The notes beneath the pieces are model-generated. The model saw nothing but the letters and a program-made list of their open reading frames with translations. It was not told the origin of the DNA and did no database searches. DNA of 60,000 nucleotides from Membranipora membranacea. Its lineage: Eukaryota; Bryozoa; Gymnolaemata; Cheilostomatida; Membraniporidae. Positions 36,486 through 53,855 of the stretch are shown here, piece by piece (position 1 is the first letter of the stretch; every line of letters starts with the position of its first letter). Both the position numbers and the translations under genes were made by a program. The stretch spans positions 11,658,001 through 11,718,000 of the forward strand of contig OU612065.1 of NCBI GenBank assembly GCA_914767715.1, in the 5' to 3' direction.

Positions 36486-39400
36486 ATGGCAGAAAACAGT
36501 AGGAGTTTTCAAGGTTCCTCTCTAAATTTAGCCGGAGGAGATATGACTACCAACCCTGATTTCAGCCACATGCTAAGTGGTGATATGAGACGGCAGTTGG
36601 AAGCCCTGCAGACTCGCCAGACCCCCATCTCAGCGCTGGCGGAACAGTTTAACAGCATGGAACAGATGAAGATTATCTCAGAGATGGTCAAGTATGTACA
36701 CAAACCCTAGGTCTAAATGGTGAAGAAATTAGCAACAAGGCAATAGATGCCACATTAGCATTTGACCCCCTGACAGCGGCAGTGTATCAGCAATTTAATT
36801 ACCACTTACCATTCCAATTTGAATTATATTGGGGGAAATCTTGGCGTTTGCGTATCAGGCAAAAATTATGCATGCAAAGATGATGCCAATAAGGTATATT
36901 GGGCTAACCATCCAAATTGATATATGGCTGGGATTGGTTGTATTTCAAGCTTTGGTACATGGGATGGAGAGGCAGTATCTTGCTGTTTCCTTTCATGCGG
37001 TCATCATCATCAGTCCTTATTTGCATTTTATCTGTTTCGTAGCCTATTCCATGCTGAAGTGTGCAATTATCACAACACATTGACTCGATATATTGAGGAA
37101 CTTCCTCACAGTAGAGACTCGGTGATGCAAGGCAACAAAATATTTACATGTTTACATGTTTTACTCAGGATAAATCCCAGTGAAATGATGGAGCAATACC
37201 AGACGCTAATACGGTATAACCAAATGATCTCTATGTGGCTACAGTCTCAGGGAGCATCTGCATCCCTAGCCTTGTTATCGACTGATGTAATGAAGAGATC
37301 TCTTGAGGCAGCATCACATCAGCAACAAATGATGAACTCTCTGCGCCTGAATGGCGCTGCCAAGAGCCCCTCCTACACCAACAATGCCTCAGATCCTCAT
37401 ACTAGGTGAGTGTATTAGAATCTCCGCTATGAGTGTGCATATGCCTGCTAGGTTTTACCTTTGACATAATTACTTAGCTCTCGATATCTTTTTGCCATCC
37501 AAAGATGTGAAAAAAACTCAAATAATGATTGTGACATTGTGCTAATTGTTTTGTTGTCTACCAAATGACTTTAGTATTGATTTAACATAATAGATTTGGC
37601 TATGAGATATCAGTTTTATTTTCAGATCTCCAAACCAACTCGTGCCATGTCTCGTTGTGCCTCAACCTGAATTAAAAGTAAAGTATAGGCCCAAGGCTAG
37701 AAAGACCCCAGCAAAACCCATCAACATATCTACCGGTTAGTATGATTGGTTCAAGTCAGGAGCAGAATTATTCACGTTTGTCTATTTCCTCTAATTTTGC
37801 ATCAGGCACAACAGATTGTAAATTAATATTCTATTGACATCTGAACCCAGGTGGTTGATATAATGACTGTACTTCACATCAAACCACTATCACTGATACT
37901 ACTGTTTCATCCATTAGATATTTCCTGTTCTTGAGCAAGGTTTTTCCTGGTACACATTTAGATTTACTAATGTTCACTTGGTTTACATGTGTTTCAACAG
38001 CCGTTGTAGGTTTCTCTATAGGAAATATAGAATCTCATCCATGTATAACATGACAGGCCCAACATCCCTGATTGATCTATTTTTAGCACATTCGTCTGTG
38101 TCAGTTGAAAATAATACAAGACAGTCAACCTCTGGTGACAGCACAAGTCAATACTCCGTCCAGCCTTCAAATCAGATACAAGCCAGTATCTTTAAATCTG
38201 ACAGCAACGTTGATGTCTCGGCCACAATGACAAGAGGTATGCTGAAACAAAATAATATCAACAAAAAACACTGGTATCTGCAATACCACCAGCCATCCAT
38301 TGAAGAAAAAAAATTAAGGCAATCGAGGCGGCGAGGAGCAATTCCATCTATTGAAGTGTCAGCGCTTTCATCCTCTCAAAATTAATATGGAGGATTGCCG
38401 GAGATCAATGGGAAAATAATAATTGTATCATGTTTTTTGAAACTTTGATATTTTCAGTATATAACAGCCTAAAATCATTTTATCATTAATGAAAATAATC
38501 ACTTACTATCGTACTAAAGCTATTATCTTTGCCAGCGCATACCAGGAAGCAATCATAGACTGGGAGAGCGCCAGAAACAGAGCTTGCTGGTCTAACAAAT
38601 GATGTGTGCCATTGGCTGCATGCACATACAGTCAATGGCACACTACCATGTTTCATTCACCATCCATCCTTCCCTTCTAAGACAACCTGTCAGACAACCT
38701 GTCAGATATCAAGATATTTGATATTATTCACACTCATTATATTATATCTTTGTTTTGTATTGTACAGACAGCACATCTAGGTGATGAGTAAACAGCTCAT
38801 ATGCTAATGCTGACCGTTTTCTTCTTGTTCAGGGTTGAAAAGGAGAGACACCAGTGAATTTCGAGTGCAGCCTACCAGCGCTAATACTAGTCAAGACATG
38901 GTGGCAGGCAGCAACATGAGAGAGTTCATGAAATCATTAGGCCTCTGTACTCAAGAAATCAAACAAGGTGCGTTTTCTACATTTAATTATGTTACAATGG
39001 CCAACACTTACCTTGGAAAAATAACCACCAAGTGCCAAAATCTTTGGTTGAGGATATCTTACATGGTACTTTGTTTTAATCTAGATATTATCTCAGCAAA
39101 ATACCATAGAAGTCTGCAGCAGGCTGCACCCTCAGATGACAGCAGTGTCAGCCAATATACTGAGTGCTCAACCTCGACAATTAAACAACAGATGGAAACG
39201 TGTGAGACACAGCAATATGTCAATATGAAAGACGCACAACTCCTGCTCAACAGTCTTGGACTGCAAAATCTAGACGTTCAGCAAAAGCAAAGTATGAAGC
39301 ATAAAAAACATCGGCATTTTCCCGGGAATAAAAATCAAAATAGGATCGTAAGGAAATCTTTCAAACCAGAATTTGTAGGCTAAACAAAATAGAATGTATA

Positions 39401-40799
39401 TGGGTAACAGCCTTCTTGTTGGAGTAAGTCTGCGACATATAAACTGAGCTCATTGCACACACAGCATTGACCACTAATCATCTTTTCTAGCAAAGAGGAC
39501 AATCACATCATACTGTGAGATTGAGAAGGAACTCCGACAGGAACGCCTCAAGCGATTGAAACTGAGAAGAAACCTCAGAGCAAAAATTGCATCAAGAGCC
39601 AACTCCTCTGGTTCTAGTCAGAGTTAGTATTTTATGTTGTCATGGAGCCATAATTATTTTCACTTAATCAACTGTGGCGCATATAATCCCAAGCTAGATC
39701 AAGTTTGCACCAGTTTGCCTGCATTTGGTAATGCAGCTCATCAGTAATGGGGGAGCAATTCCAAATGCATGCAAATGAGAGCTATGGGTCCCAAACTCCC
39801 TGCTGGAGCTGGATCTAGTGTGGAGTAATATAGTAAATATATATATGATAACTATGTAGGGGTGATTTATCCATCCATGCACTGTGGTCAGTATGCGTCT
39901 ATGCAATATTTTCTCACACACATCTTGATCATGTATTTCTGGACACATTTTCATCCTTGAATAATATAACTAAGCCCTAATGCAATACAATATTTACCAA
40001 TCTGTAAATCAATGGAAGTTATCACTATCCATCATCATCTTTTAGTATGTATCACAATTTTAGGTAAACATGCGAACCATATGGCCCCTACAAACACAGC
40101 CAGCTTAGTTTCTGAGAAGCCTTCAACGAAAAACATGCCGATTCCAAACACAGGAAAAAGACTATCAGCTAATTTTGCCCGAGATTTCCATGATCTGGTA
40201 TTCAATGAAACCTTCAGACCCTCTGTTTATGACACCGAACAAGGTATGTCAACCATGCGTTCATGATAATACTGAGAAAAAAACAAGCATTTTGATGTGA
40301 TGCAATGTGACGAACCACTCAGCACCAGGGCAATAAAAATTGGCATGGTATATCAAAAACTTGTGCTGGCGTTGATCGCCTTGATAAAGGGCAGCATCTC
40401 CAGCCTTTATGCTGGAGAGAACAATATCTCAACTCCATTATGTAGAGCTTTAGTGGGATGTTACCTGGTTGTCAATCGGAAACACAATCAAAACTGCCAG
40501 ATTTTGAGTGAGATTCAGTTACAGTCACATTTGCCATCTGTATATTTTACCACTTATCTGTGACAAAACCACATGAGCTTGTTTGAGTACTCAAACACAG
40601 CCTGGGTAGCTAGTGGTGGCATTCAATTAAAGGATGAGAATGATAATCTACCAACAACTCGAGAAGGGTTTAAGTTTTGCTGATTATATATAAATTTGGA
40701 GTTATCTATTCATGATTCATGAGGAACTAACTGTCCATCACAATTTATTTCTTTTTAGAGCAGACTAAAACAGAGGAAATACGAGTTACTCCTTGGTAA
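36486..40799 (+). CDS. Unrecognised 465-aa protein, nine coding exons
   Basis: Exons: 36486-36691, 37169-37405, 37626-37735, 38087-38236, 38833-38967, 39085-39291, 39491-39622, 40064-40243, 40759-40799 (stop TAA). All GT..AG and in phase; 466 codons with stop. The start is the first ATG after an acceptor at 36475-36476. The N-terminal third is Met/Gln-rich and predicted helical (RRQLEALQTRQ, MEQMKIISEMVKINPSEMME). A basic Pro/Lys patch follows (LKVKYRPKARKTPAKP). A strongly helical basic segment lies further on (EKELRQERLKRLKLRRNLRAK) and could be a coiled coil or nucleic-acid-binding helix. No signal peptide or membrane segment. I recognise no family; a nuclear protein is a guess from the basic patches. 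Exon 39085 could instead start at 39097 (both in frame). It converges with GINS2; the stops are 190 bp apart. Confidence 0.75.
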
Positions 40800-40988
40800 A
40801 ACAAATGCTAAGGAGAAGATGTCAACTGTTAAACATCAACAAGATTGAAGAAATGCCTGGTGACACAATCGCAATACATTTTGACATGCAATGATCAAAA
40901 ATCCTGTTCTACCATAATAACATACATTATCATATAAAAATACAACTATATCGCACAAAATATGACCATCAGAAAGAGCATATCATGC

Positions 40989-42899
40989 TCAAATTGTGTC
41001 TGTTAGAGTATCATGTAAGCTTGAGCTTCCATTGAAGCCAAATCTGGAATCGTTTAGTCCGGAGTCTATAAGCTGAGAATCTCCTAGTGTAAAATTGAGA
41101 TTAGTGTTTGTTTTCAACTTTTGCCGTACTGACAAAGCAGCGCTTAGGAACTCACGGACATTATTCATCTCCATCAGTGTAAGATTATTCACTTTAGCAA
41201 CCATTGAGTCACTGGACATGAAAGAGTCTATACTTTTGCGAAGTTTTGCAATTCTCAAATCCCATATATCCTTCACAAGGGTCCTTAGTTCATCTGCTTT
41301 AGGCACATCATCTACTGCACTGAAAATATAAAAGTGAGTATGAAAAAAAGCAGTCAGACGATTGAGGAGTTGATGAAATCTTTTGATGCCACAGCATCTT
41401 ACGAGTTTGAGTGTTGATATAACTGTTCAAGGTTACTTACTACTGAAGGAGAAGTTTAGACATCTCCATGTAATGTGAGTGGGGAGGTGTGGTGAAAAAT
41501 TCTGAATCAGATTCCGCAGTCTTCTTTTCTTCTAAAGCATCTGCAATCATTGGATCAAAAGCATGAACAGTCCCACATAATACAGCGTTACACTAGTTTA
41601 CCAATGCAAGAATTCAGTAAAACCGTTTGGTCTACATGAGTGTACTCTTTGCACGTCTTGACGATTATCAGCGAACTTGCGCTTTTTTGAGGCAACTTGA
41701 GCATGGTATCAATTTGTGCATGAGACTTCAGATTACCAGTCACAGAAAGAAACCAGCTCAGGTTTAAAACAGCTGCAGGAAGTTCGCTCCAATGTAATAG
41801 TCTCATTGCTATTTATTAGTCATCGTATCACTGTACCTTATGAAGATACCTTGATTTACCTGGTGCTTGCACAGCATCTAGGCGAGCTCCATATAAATCA
41901 AGGTAACTAGGGGCATAAGCTCCTTTCGAATACCACATCATCATTCTGTAGCTATTTTGGTACATTTGCCATCGCCTGATATCTATTTGTGCTTGACATT
42001 CATACCAGCAAGGCACAATGAGAAATCAGGGGAGAGAAAATTCCTGTTAGCCATTGAATGTGATTGCTCTCTCTCTCTCTCTCCTTTAGCACACTTGAAT
42101 TAGAAATAATATATTAGCACTGCTCACGATACTTGATGTATATTTGAAAGACAAAACGGCAAACTGCAGTGAATAGGTTTCAGAGCAAATGCAGTGGCCC
42201 CTTACCGATTGACAGCCAGTGTGGAAGAATAACATCACACTTCAATCTCTGCCTCAAGTTGATTGCTAACCACAGTGGTACTTCTGTAGGAAGGCCTGAG
42301 GTGAAGGGCCCAATGTTTCCCTGCAATATAGTAATGAACGAAACCACCATGATCAGGTTATTCGCATTGATTGACAAATAGCAATAAACTACTAGTTAGT
42401 TTGTGGTTAAACAGAGGAGTGGGAGGATTCGCATACACTATTCACATTTTCTTATTACTTTCACCACTTTGTTTACCTACTACAGTACATACTACAGTAG
42501 TGGTAGTCAGTAAGTAAGCTGAGACTACATTTTATCAATCAGCAGCTCATTCAGCAGTACTCTCTTCTCTTGAAATGATTGACTGAGAGTGACTGTGAGT
42601 CAGGCAGTGTCCAGTGAGTGAAAGAAAGTGAGTACTAGAACTAGTACTACTAGAGTAGGCAGGCATGTAATTATAAAAATAATAGTCATTCATGGTCATT
42701 AATTAATATATAAAATATATCTTTCAAGTTAATTTATTGCAGAAATGTAACTCATATGAGCAAGGGGCTCAGATGGCTTACTAACTCAACTTACAGAGAT
42801 GAGGTAGATGACATTGTTTTGTGTAAATTTAGGAGTGATCTTCACAGTCTGCTTCTCTGCAAGAAACTCTATCTCTGCAGGATTGAGTCTGTTAATCAT
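40989..42899 (-). CDS. GINS2: GINS complex subunit 2 (PSF2)
   Basis: PSF2 is one of four GINS subunits that join MCM2-7 and CDC45 as the replicative helicase. Exons (minus): 42899-42795, 42320-42206, 41540-41441, 41319-40989; 651 nt, 216 aa, stop TGA. Signatures: NPAEIEFLAEKQTVKITPKF at the start, GNIGPFTSGLPTEVPLWLA, LKCDVILPHWLS, HYMEMSKLLLQY and KADELRTLVKDIWDLRIAKL, then NLTLMEMNNVREFL. This covers the whole family length. The C-terminus is about 30 residues longer than vertebrate GINS2 (185 aa in human), ending in a Ser/Asp/Asn-rich tail. All junctions are in phase. The start was chosen as the ATG that gives the conserved N-terminus in one exon. Confidence 0.96.
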
Positions 42900-43067
42900 G
42901 GTTGTCCGGACAATTGCAGTTTCTTTTCACTTCACATGAACAGGCAGCATTCAATAGCAAATCAAGTTGAGACGTTATAATTTAAATTTGGGGTTCCACT
43001 TGTTAGAGAACCGGCACTTGATAAGTCTGAAAATTCCAAACATGAATTTGAATGCGCGCGAACTGTG

Positions 43068-43078
43068 TGCGCATGCGC
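43068..43078. promoter_or_regulatory. NRF1-type palindrome in GINS2 promoter
   Basis: TGCGCATGCGC fits the palindromic NRF1 consensus and lies 169 bp upstream of the GINS2 ATG, inside a small CpG-rich patch (also GCGCGC at 43054-43059) in otherwise AT-rich DNA. NRF1 sites of this form are common in housekeeping and replication gene promoters of animals. Factor binding is inference. Confidence 0.6.
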
Positions 43079-43079
43079 T

Positions 43080-44100
43080 TATAACATGTGCCTCGCTGGC
43101 TATGTGAATAAATAAGGGAGCTGTCTACCACCCCACAGCATTCGACGACTGTAATGAAAAGGCTTTCAACCTTTAAGGCGTGGCAAAGCCAGTATGCTCC
43201 AATCACAGAACTTGCTCAATTTTGGAATTGTGCCAGTAATCATTATCAACAACAAAACATTTTGGCCAAAGATAGCCAAGAATTGAACTTATCCTTGCTC
43301 ACATCTATTATTATATTTATTGAGATGCAGATGGTGTTCTAAAGTGATCTGAGCCAAACAGTGAGATTATGAGATATAAAGAACTGCTTCTTGAAAATAA
43401 AGGTGGCAATAGCTGGCAAACGTGTAGGGTCACTACCACACACTGTCAAACGAGCTTGGGTATAGTCAACATGAACTCTGATTTTTAGCATCCTTTTCCT
43501 CTAATATTTCGAGTTGCAATAAATAGACTACATGGAACTGTCAGCAAGTCCCTTTAACCAGAAATCAAATTTGTCAGCTGCCCATGAATTAAAAAAGAGT
43601 CGAATATAGATTCACTTTCTACCTATAGATAGAATAGTAGCCAAAATCTGACTCCTGCTACCAGATAATTCGCATACTCTATACCTTTGTTCAGAGTAGT
43701 GCAATGTTCTTTTCATAAGCCTCAGTAAAAGTGATGAAAGCATGTGAGTCAAAGTAGATAAAAAGATGCTAACCCTCTGTAAGGGTGACATTATTATTAT
43801 AGCCGGTCCTCGTGTATTTTTGTAGATTTATTTTTAACACAGTCTGTTACAGAGCTTAGAACAAGCCACATTGGTAAGGAAGGTAAGTATTACCCAAAAG
43901 GATACTTCAATCATAAACGTTGAAGAGTAAGAACTTACTATAACATACATTGAACTCAGTGAAGCAATGTAATATGCACGCTCGTGTTTTTGTACATTGG
44001 TATGCTTTTTATTTTTTAAATACTTATAGTCAGACTGTAATGTAATATATTTGATCGAGGCTGAATTCAAAATAATCAGATCTTAAATGAATGTCATGCA
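43080..44100. other. Intergenic between GINS2 and LINE
   Basis: No supported gene. An open frame begins at 43154 on the + strand just past the CpG-rich patch, but I find neither family motifs nor convincing splice partners. Confidence 0.4.
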
Positions 44101-44109
44101 ATGACCTGG

Positions 44110-45505
44110 GCTGTGAAAGATTTTATTATTTAGGCAACAGTTACAGGAATCAGGGGATCACCCTCCCTGCAGGAATACTATGTATGGAATGCGATGGAAG
44201 CGAGCAGAGGTCGTACCTATCAACAAAATACCTGATCCATCTACATATAAAGATTACCGCCCAATAAGTATTTTACATCATTTGAGCAAGGTTGCTGAGA
44301 GAATACTCTCCTGGCAAATTACAGAGAAACTTCCCACTCTCAAAAACCAATATGCTTACACAAGGAATATTGGTACCACAGATGCTTTGGTGAACTTTTC
44401 ATCTAGTGTGGCTAGCTTTGATTGCAATGACAATCTTGGTGTTCAGGCAATAATGCTAGACTTTTCTAAAGCATTCGACAAAATGCGTCCAGATCTCGCT
44501 GTCAAAAAACTTTTAAAACTGAAAATAGATGGATATCTTGTAGCTATTGTTCAGGACTTTCTCTCTAATAGAGAACAATGTGTGAGGTTTCGCAACGGAA
44601 AACCCATCTTCAGTCCAATTAATATAGGTGTCCCCCAAGGACAGTACTAGGTCCTCTACTCTGGAATGCATTTATCGATGACTTGTCACCACCAACACCA
44701 CATCTTAAGTACGCCGATGACACAACTTTATACCATCTGCTATCAAAATCTAACTGTCTCATGACTGACTCTACTGCTCATCGGGCAACTGTGAGCATCA
44801 GCGCAAACCACCTTCAAAGAGCACTCGATTACACCTCTCAGTACTGCACTGATAACTACCTGCTGATGAATGTGAACAAAACTCTCTCCATAAACTTCAC
44901 TTTGCGAAAAACACTCACCATTGACACCTATAACATCAATCACTCTGAAATACTCTACACCCCAAATGTGAGGCCCCTTGGTGTGATATTTGATGAGCAC
45001 CTGAAGTTTCACTCCCATGTAGACCATATCATTGACAAAACAAAACATTCTCTGCATGGTCTTATAAAGCTGGTGTGAGATCTCATTCACTGATATTGTT
45101 TTACAAAGCTAGAATTTTATCGGTTTTATCATATGCAGCCCCGTGCTGGTTCCCACACACCACCCAAAATGATAAGGAAAAACTGGAGAGATTTCAAAAG
45201 CTCTGCACTAGAATTATGATTCCATATGAGGAAGACTCAAAGAGAAACTTTCTTTACTAAAGCTCGAAGAGCTAAAAATACATCTTGATCTTCTTTGTTT
45301 TCGATATATTGCAAAGGTTAAAGAATATGAGAATCATCCGTGTAAAATATTTTTTGGAAGCCCGAATTCACCGTTCTATAAATAGGACAGCATTTATAGA
45401 CAATGATATTTTTCATAAATACACCTGACTGCTTTGTTTTTATTTATTTATTTATGCATGGTCTTTATTTGTCATTGACTTTGATCGGCAATAATAAAGT
45501 ATATA
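44110..45505 (+). mobile_element. 5'-truncated non-LTR retrotransposon (reverse transcriptase)
   Basis: The translation covers the reverse transcriptase from its first motifs: YKDYRPISILHHLSKVAERI, QYAYTRNIGTTDAL, AIMLDFSKAFDKM, INIGVPQG, LKYADDTTLY (catalytic YADD), MNVNKTLSINFT, LGVIFDEHLKFHSHV and LSYAAPCWF. Frame breaks occur near 44645 (just after GVPQG), near 45076 and after 45258. The endonuclease and ORF1 are missing, so it is 5'-truncated. The 3' end reads GATCGGCAATAATAAAGTATATATATATG at about 45480-45510, a plausible LINE tail with short repeats. Intergenic between GINS2 and the secreted peptide gene. Clade (Jockey/CR1-like) is inferred from motif style only. Confidence 0.9.
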
Positions 45506-45877
45506 TATATGTGTACAATAAAAAAAATGATTTAGATTTATCTTATCCTGTATGAAGAGTAGACAATATACCTATAATTACATACCAGTGTCACATGCTG
45601 CGGCGTTACAGCATGGAGTTTCTCCAAAAGTCCCTGGTCACAGCCACAAATAGCTCAAATAATAATACAAGACTTTGTTTATAATTGCATATCAGTGTCA
45701 GTGTTCAAATACTAATTTTAAATCGTGATTATTAGGGGAGCCCACATAACAATCATGTAAATATTTGTGATAATACATAGAAGCAGTAGAGGTATACAGC
45801 AGTTAATGAGGTTGTTGAGATTTCTATTTTTCACTTCTTTTTCGACACTTGGTTGACGTTAATGTGCTGAATCAGCT

Positions 45878-46446
45878 TTAGTATCCTCCGCCACAAATTG
45901 GAGAATTTCCACTCTCTGCTAGCCGTGTGCAATCTTCAATGATATTCACATATCCATCTATAAAGCAATGGATACAGTATATCAAGTCCTCCGCTGCATC
46001 ACTGTCATCTCGGTCAGATTCTGTGTTTTCATCATGTGATTGGTGATGAGGTTGATCACCTTCTAAATTCACACTCAAATGGGGTGACTGCCCCATCAAC
46101 TCAGTGAATTCTTTAAACTCTTTTGTGTTTTCTTTTGTTGGATTATCATGAGTCTGCAAGTGATAATATGATTAGAAAAATATGTTTGTGAAGGTGGTTT
46201 TGTTTTTACGTTGCTGACAGAAAAGATTTTTGACAAAGTAGTTTAGATCGCTATGTCCAGCAGTGCCATACTGATCTCTTGACAACACAAACCATCAGTA
46301 CCTGACACAAACCTGGTAAAAAACTGTGCAATAGGTTGTATAAATCTTTATAAAAAACTACTTACTTGCTCAAGCAATGGTGCGGCTAACATACTACACG
46401 TTAATACAGTGAGAAGAAGTAACACCGATATGATGCTGGTCATCAT
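45878..46446 (-). CDS. Small secreted protein, Cys-containing, two exons
   Basis: Exons (minus): 46446-46366 and 46153-45878; 118 aa, stop TAA. The first exon is a complete secretory signal: MMTS then a run of Ile/Val/Leu, with likely cleavage after SMLAA or nearby. The mature part starts with a Lys/Glu-rich stretch, then a His/Asp/Glu-rich acidic spacer (SHDENTESDRDDSDAAED), then a C-terminal module with four Cys (YCIHCFIDGYVNIIEDC and SPICGGGY). No dibasic cleavage cluster and no amidation signal at the end. Family not recognised; a secreted peptide, toxin-like or innate-immunity effector are all possible and unproven. ATG 46446 is the first of two adjacent ATGs (46443 is the other). A TATA box lies upstream. 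Confidence 0.8.
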
Positions 46447-46557
46447 TATTAGATGCTTAGATTTTATCTAGCTACTACTATCAGCTGAATAAGGTTCTCA
46501 CCGCTATTTGATCTAACTTGTTAACAACAATAAATGTTCTCAACAGATTTGATCCTT

Positions 46558-46565
46558 TATTTATA
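46558..46565 (-). promoter_or_regulatory. TATA box of the secreted-peptide gene
   Basis: TATAAATA on the minus strand, about 112 bp upstream of the ATG at 46446; a transcript start near 46530 would give a leader of about 85 nt. TATA promoters are typical of strongly or tissue-specifically expressed genes. Confidence 0.6.
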
Positions 46566-48107
46566 AGGGAACCACTGATAGCTGTGAATAGCCTCACATA
46601 CAAATGACTATGAGTAACCTGCTTTTAATTTCATCACTCGGCTTGCCAAAAAAAAATTAAAATCATGTTTCTCTGTGATTTCATCAGTTGTTTATTTTCC
46701 GCTACGCCTACACTTACATCACATAGATTCTATTTTGGGATACCTGATTGTTCAACATCATTCATGGTAGAAATTAGTTGCATTCAATTTGCTCTTCCTT
46801 TGGCAGCATTGACGCATCCTTGCATTCATTCATACCCGATTCGAATTTTTTATCGCTGAATGGCGCGATGACATCAAAAAATGTTGACAAGTGCATCTTG
46901 ATTTTACCACAACTTTTACACAAGATATGATGTTTGTCACTCCTGTAGATATCTCTTTCTTATAAAGGGAAATGTTGAAAACAAGAGGAACTTTCAATCT
47001 TTGTTTCCATCCAATCTAAGGGGAATAAATATGTTGCCACTGTAATGGAGAGGTTGTTATCATAGCTGTTATTTCATGTGAAGCAAATATTGATGCCGAT
47101 TTTGCAAGTAGGTACAGATGTGCACTAAAGTATGGTAAGCCGAGCAAGTCTAAATTTATCGATGATAATGAGTCATCAATAATGTGTTGCAGACATAAAC
47201 ATATAAATACGTATTTTTATGTTTATGGTTGCAGATGAGTTTTGAGTGAAGATGACTTTTCTCACATTTGTTGATTGTAGGTTAAACCAAGGAGTAACAG
47301 CCCCTGTTACTTCTTGGTTAAACCAATGAGGAGGGAGTTCATTGGTTAAACGCATGGACAAATTTAATCTTTTCTACTGATAAGTATTTTCATCACCATT
47401 GTTGAATGGTTTTTGTTATGAGATAAAGTTGAATGAGGACCTAGATTTAGGAGCAGTTTGAATATTGAAGTGGGGTAGTCTGAACTTGTGTGCATATAGT
47501 GGTGATGAATATGTTTCAGAGTATAGGTTGAAACTGGGCGGTGTGTATAATATCTGTCTTACTGTTATGGCCATCTAGATTGGGGGGGGAGGAGATGGGG
47601 GTCCTTCAATTAAAAACGGCCAAAATCATTATCTGATTGCTCACTCAGTGGGAGGAGTCTCGTTCCCAAATCGCTCACCTATTGATGGAGCATATACATT
47701 CTAAGCGAATAACTTGGAAACAGTTTTGTCCTATTGAAAGACCAAATGAGCGATAATGTTGAGAGAAGTGATAGCGATAGTTTGCTTTTTAGAAGCATCA
47801 GACAGTGTGGTCCAGCATTGCTTGTTGAGTTATCTACCCTTGTTTGTAAATAATGGTTCTAAAACCTGTCTACTCTATAATTTTGCTTTATCATGCTACT
47901 CAATGCTGTGTAAACAATTTGTGAACAATATTCTATTATGTCAACACAGGCATTTAGATTAGATTTGAGAATTGGATTTTGTTGATATTGGACCTAGCAA
48001 GCCTGACTGCAAACAATGAATGGGTTTAGTTGCTGACATATAATATATCAGTGGATTTATTCATTGCTGGGAGGTAGAAGTAGAAAGTTTATTGCTGCTT
48101 TCTAATA
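46566..48107. other. Intergenic with second copy of dispersed repeat
   Basis: No gene seen. 47570-47757 is related to 12215-12410: G-run, CAATTAAA..C, GATTGCTCAC, CGTTCCCAA, then TCCTATTGAAAGACCAAATGAGCGAT. The order of blocks is the same in both, so they are copies of one non-autonomous repeat. A poly-G run of eight starts near 47581. Confidence 0.6.
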
Positions 48108-53734
<5,627 letters not shown>

Positions 53735-53849
53735 GATTACTGAGATAAATTTGAGATTTGAAATAATAGAAATTCTTATTATAGTTTTTCCCTATTTTAG
53801 AGATAATTCTGTCTTTACCTGATGCTTTTTTTATATGTCGGTCACAGAA

Positions 53850-53855
53850 AATAAA
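53850..53855 (+). terminator. Poly(A) signal of the esterase
   Basis: AATAAA 116 nt after the stop codon, followed by a T-rich stretch, as expected for 3' end formation. Confidence 0.7.

Noticed and set aside
38041-38086. Earlier start for exon 38087 (frame SSMYNMTGPTS)
   Set aside because: Acceptors upstream of 38087 lead to a stop in the required phase; TATTTTTAG at 38086 keeps frame.
43154-43342. Gene starting at 43154 divergent from GINS2
   Set aside because: No family motif, no clear donor and no compositional support; left as unassigned.
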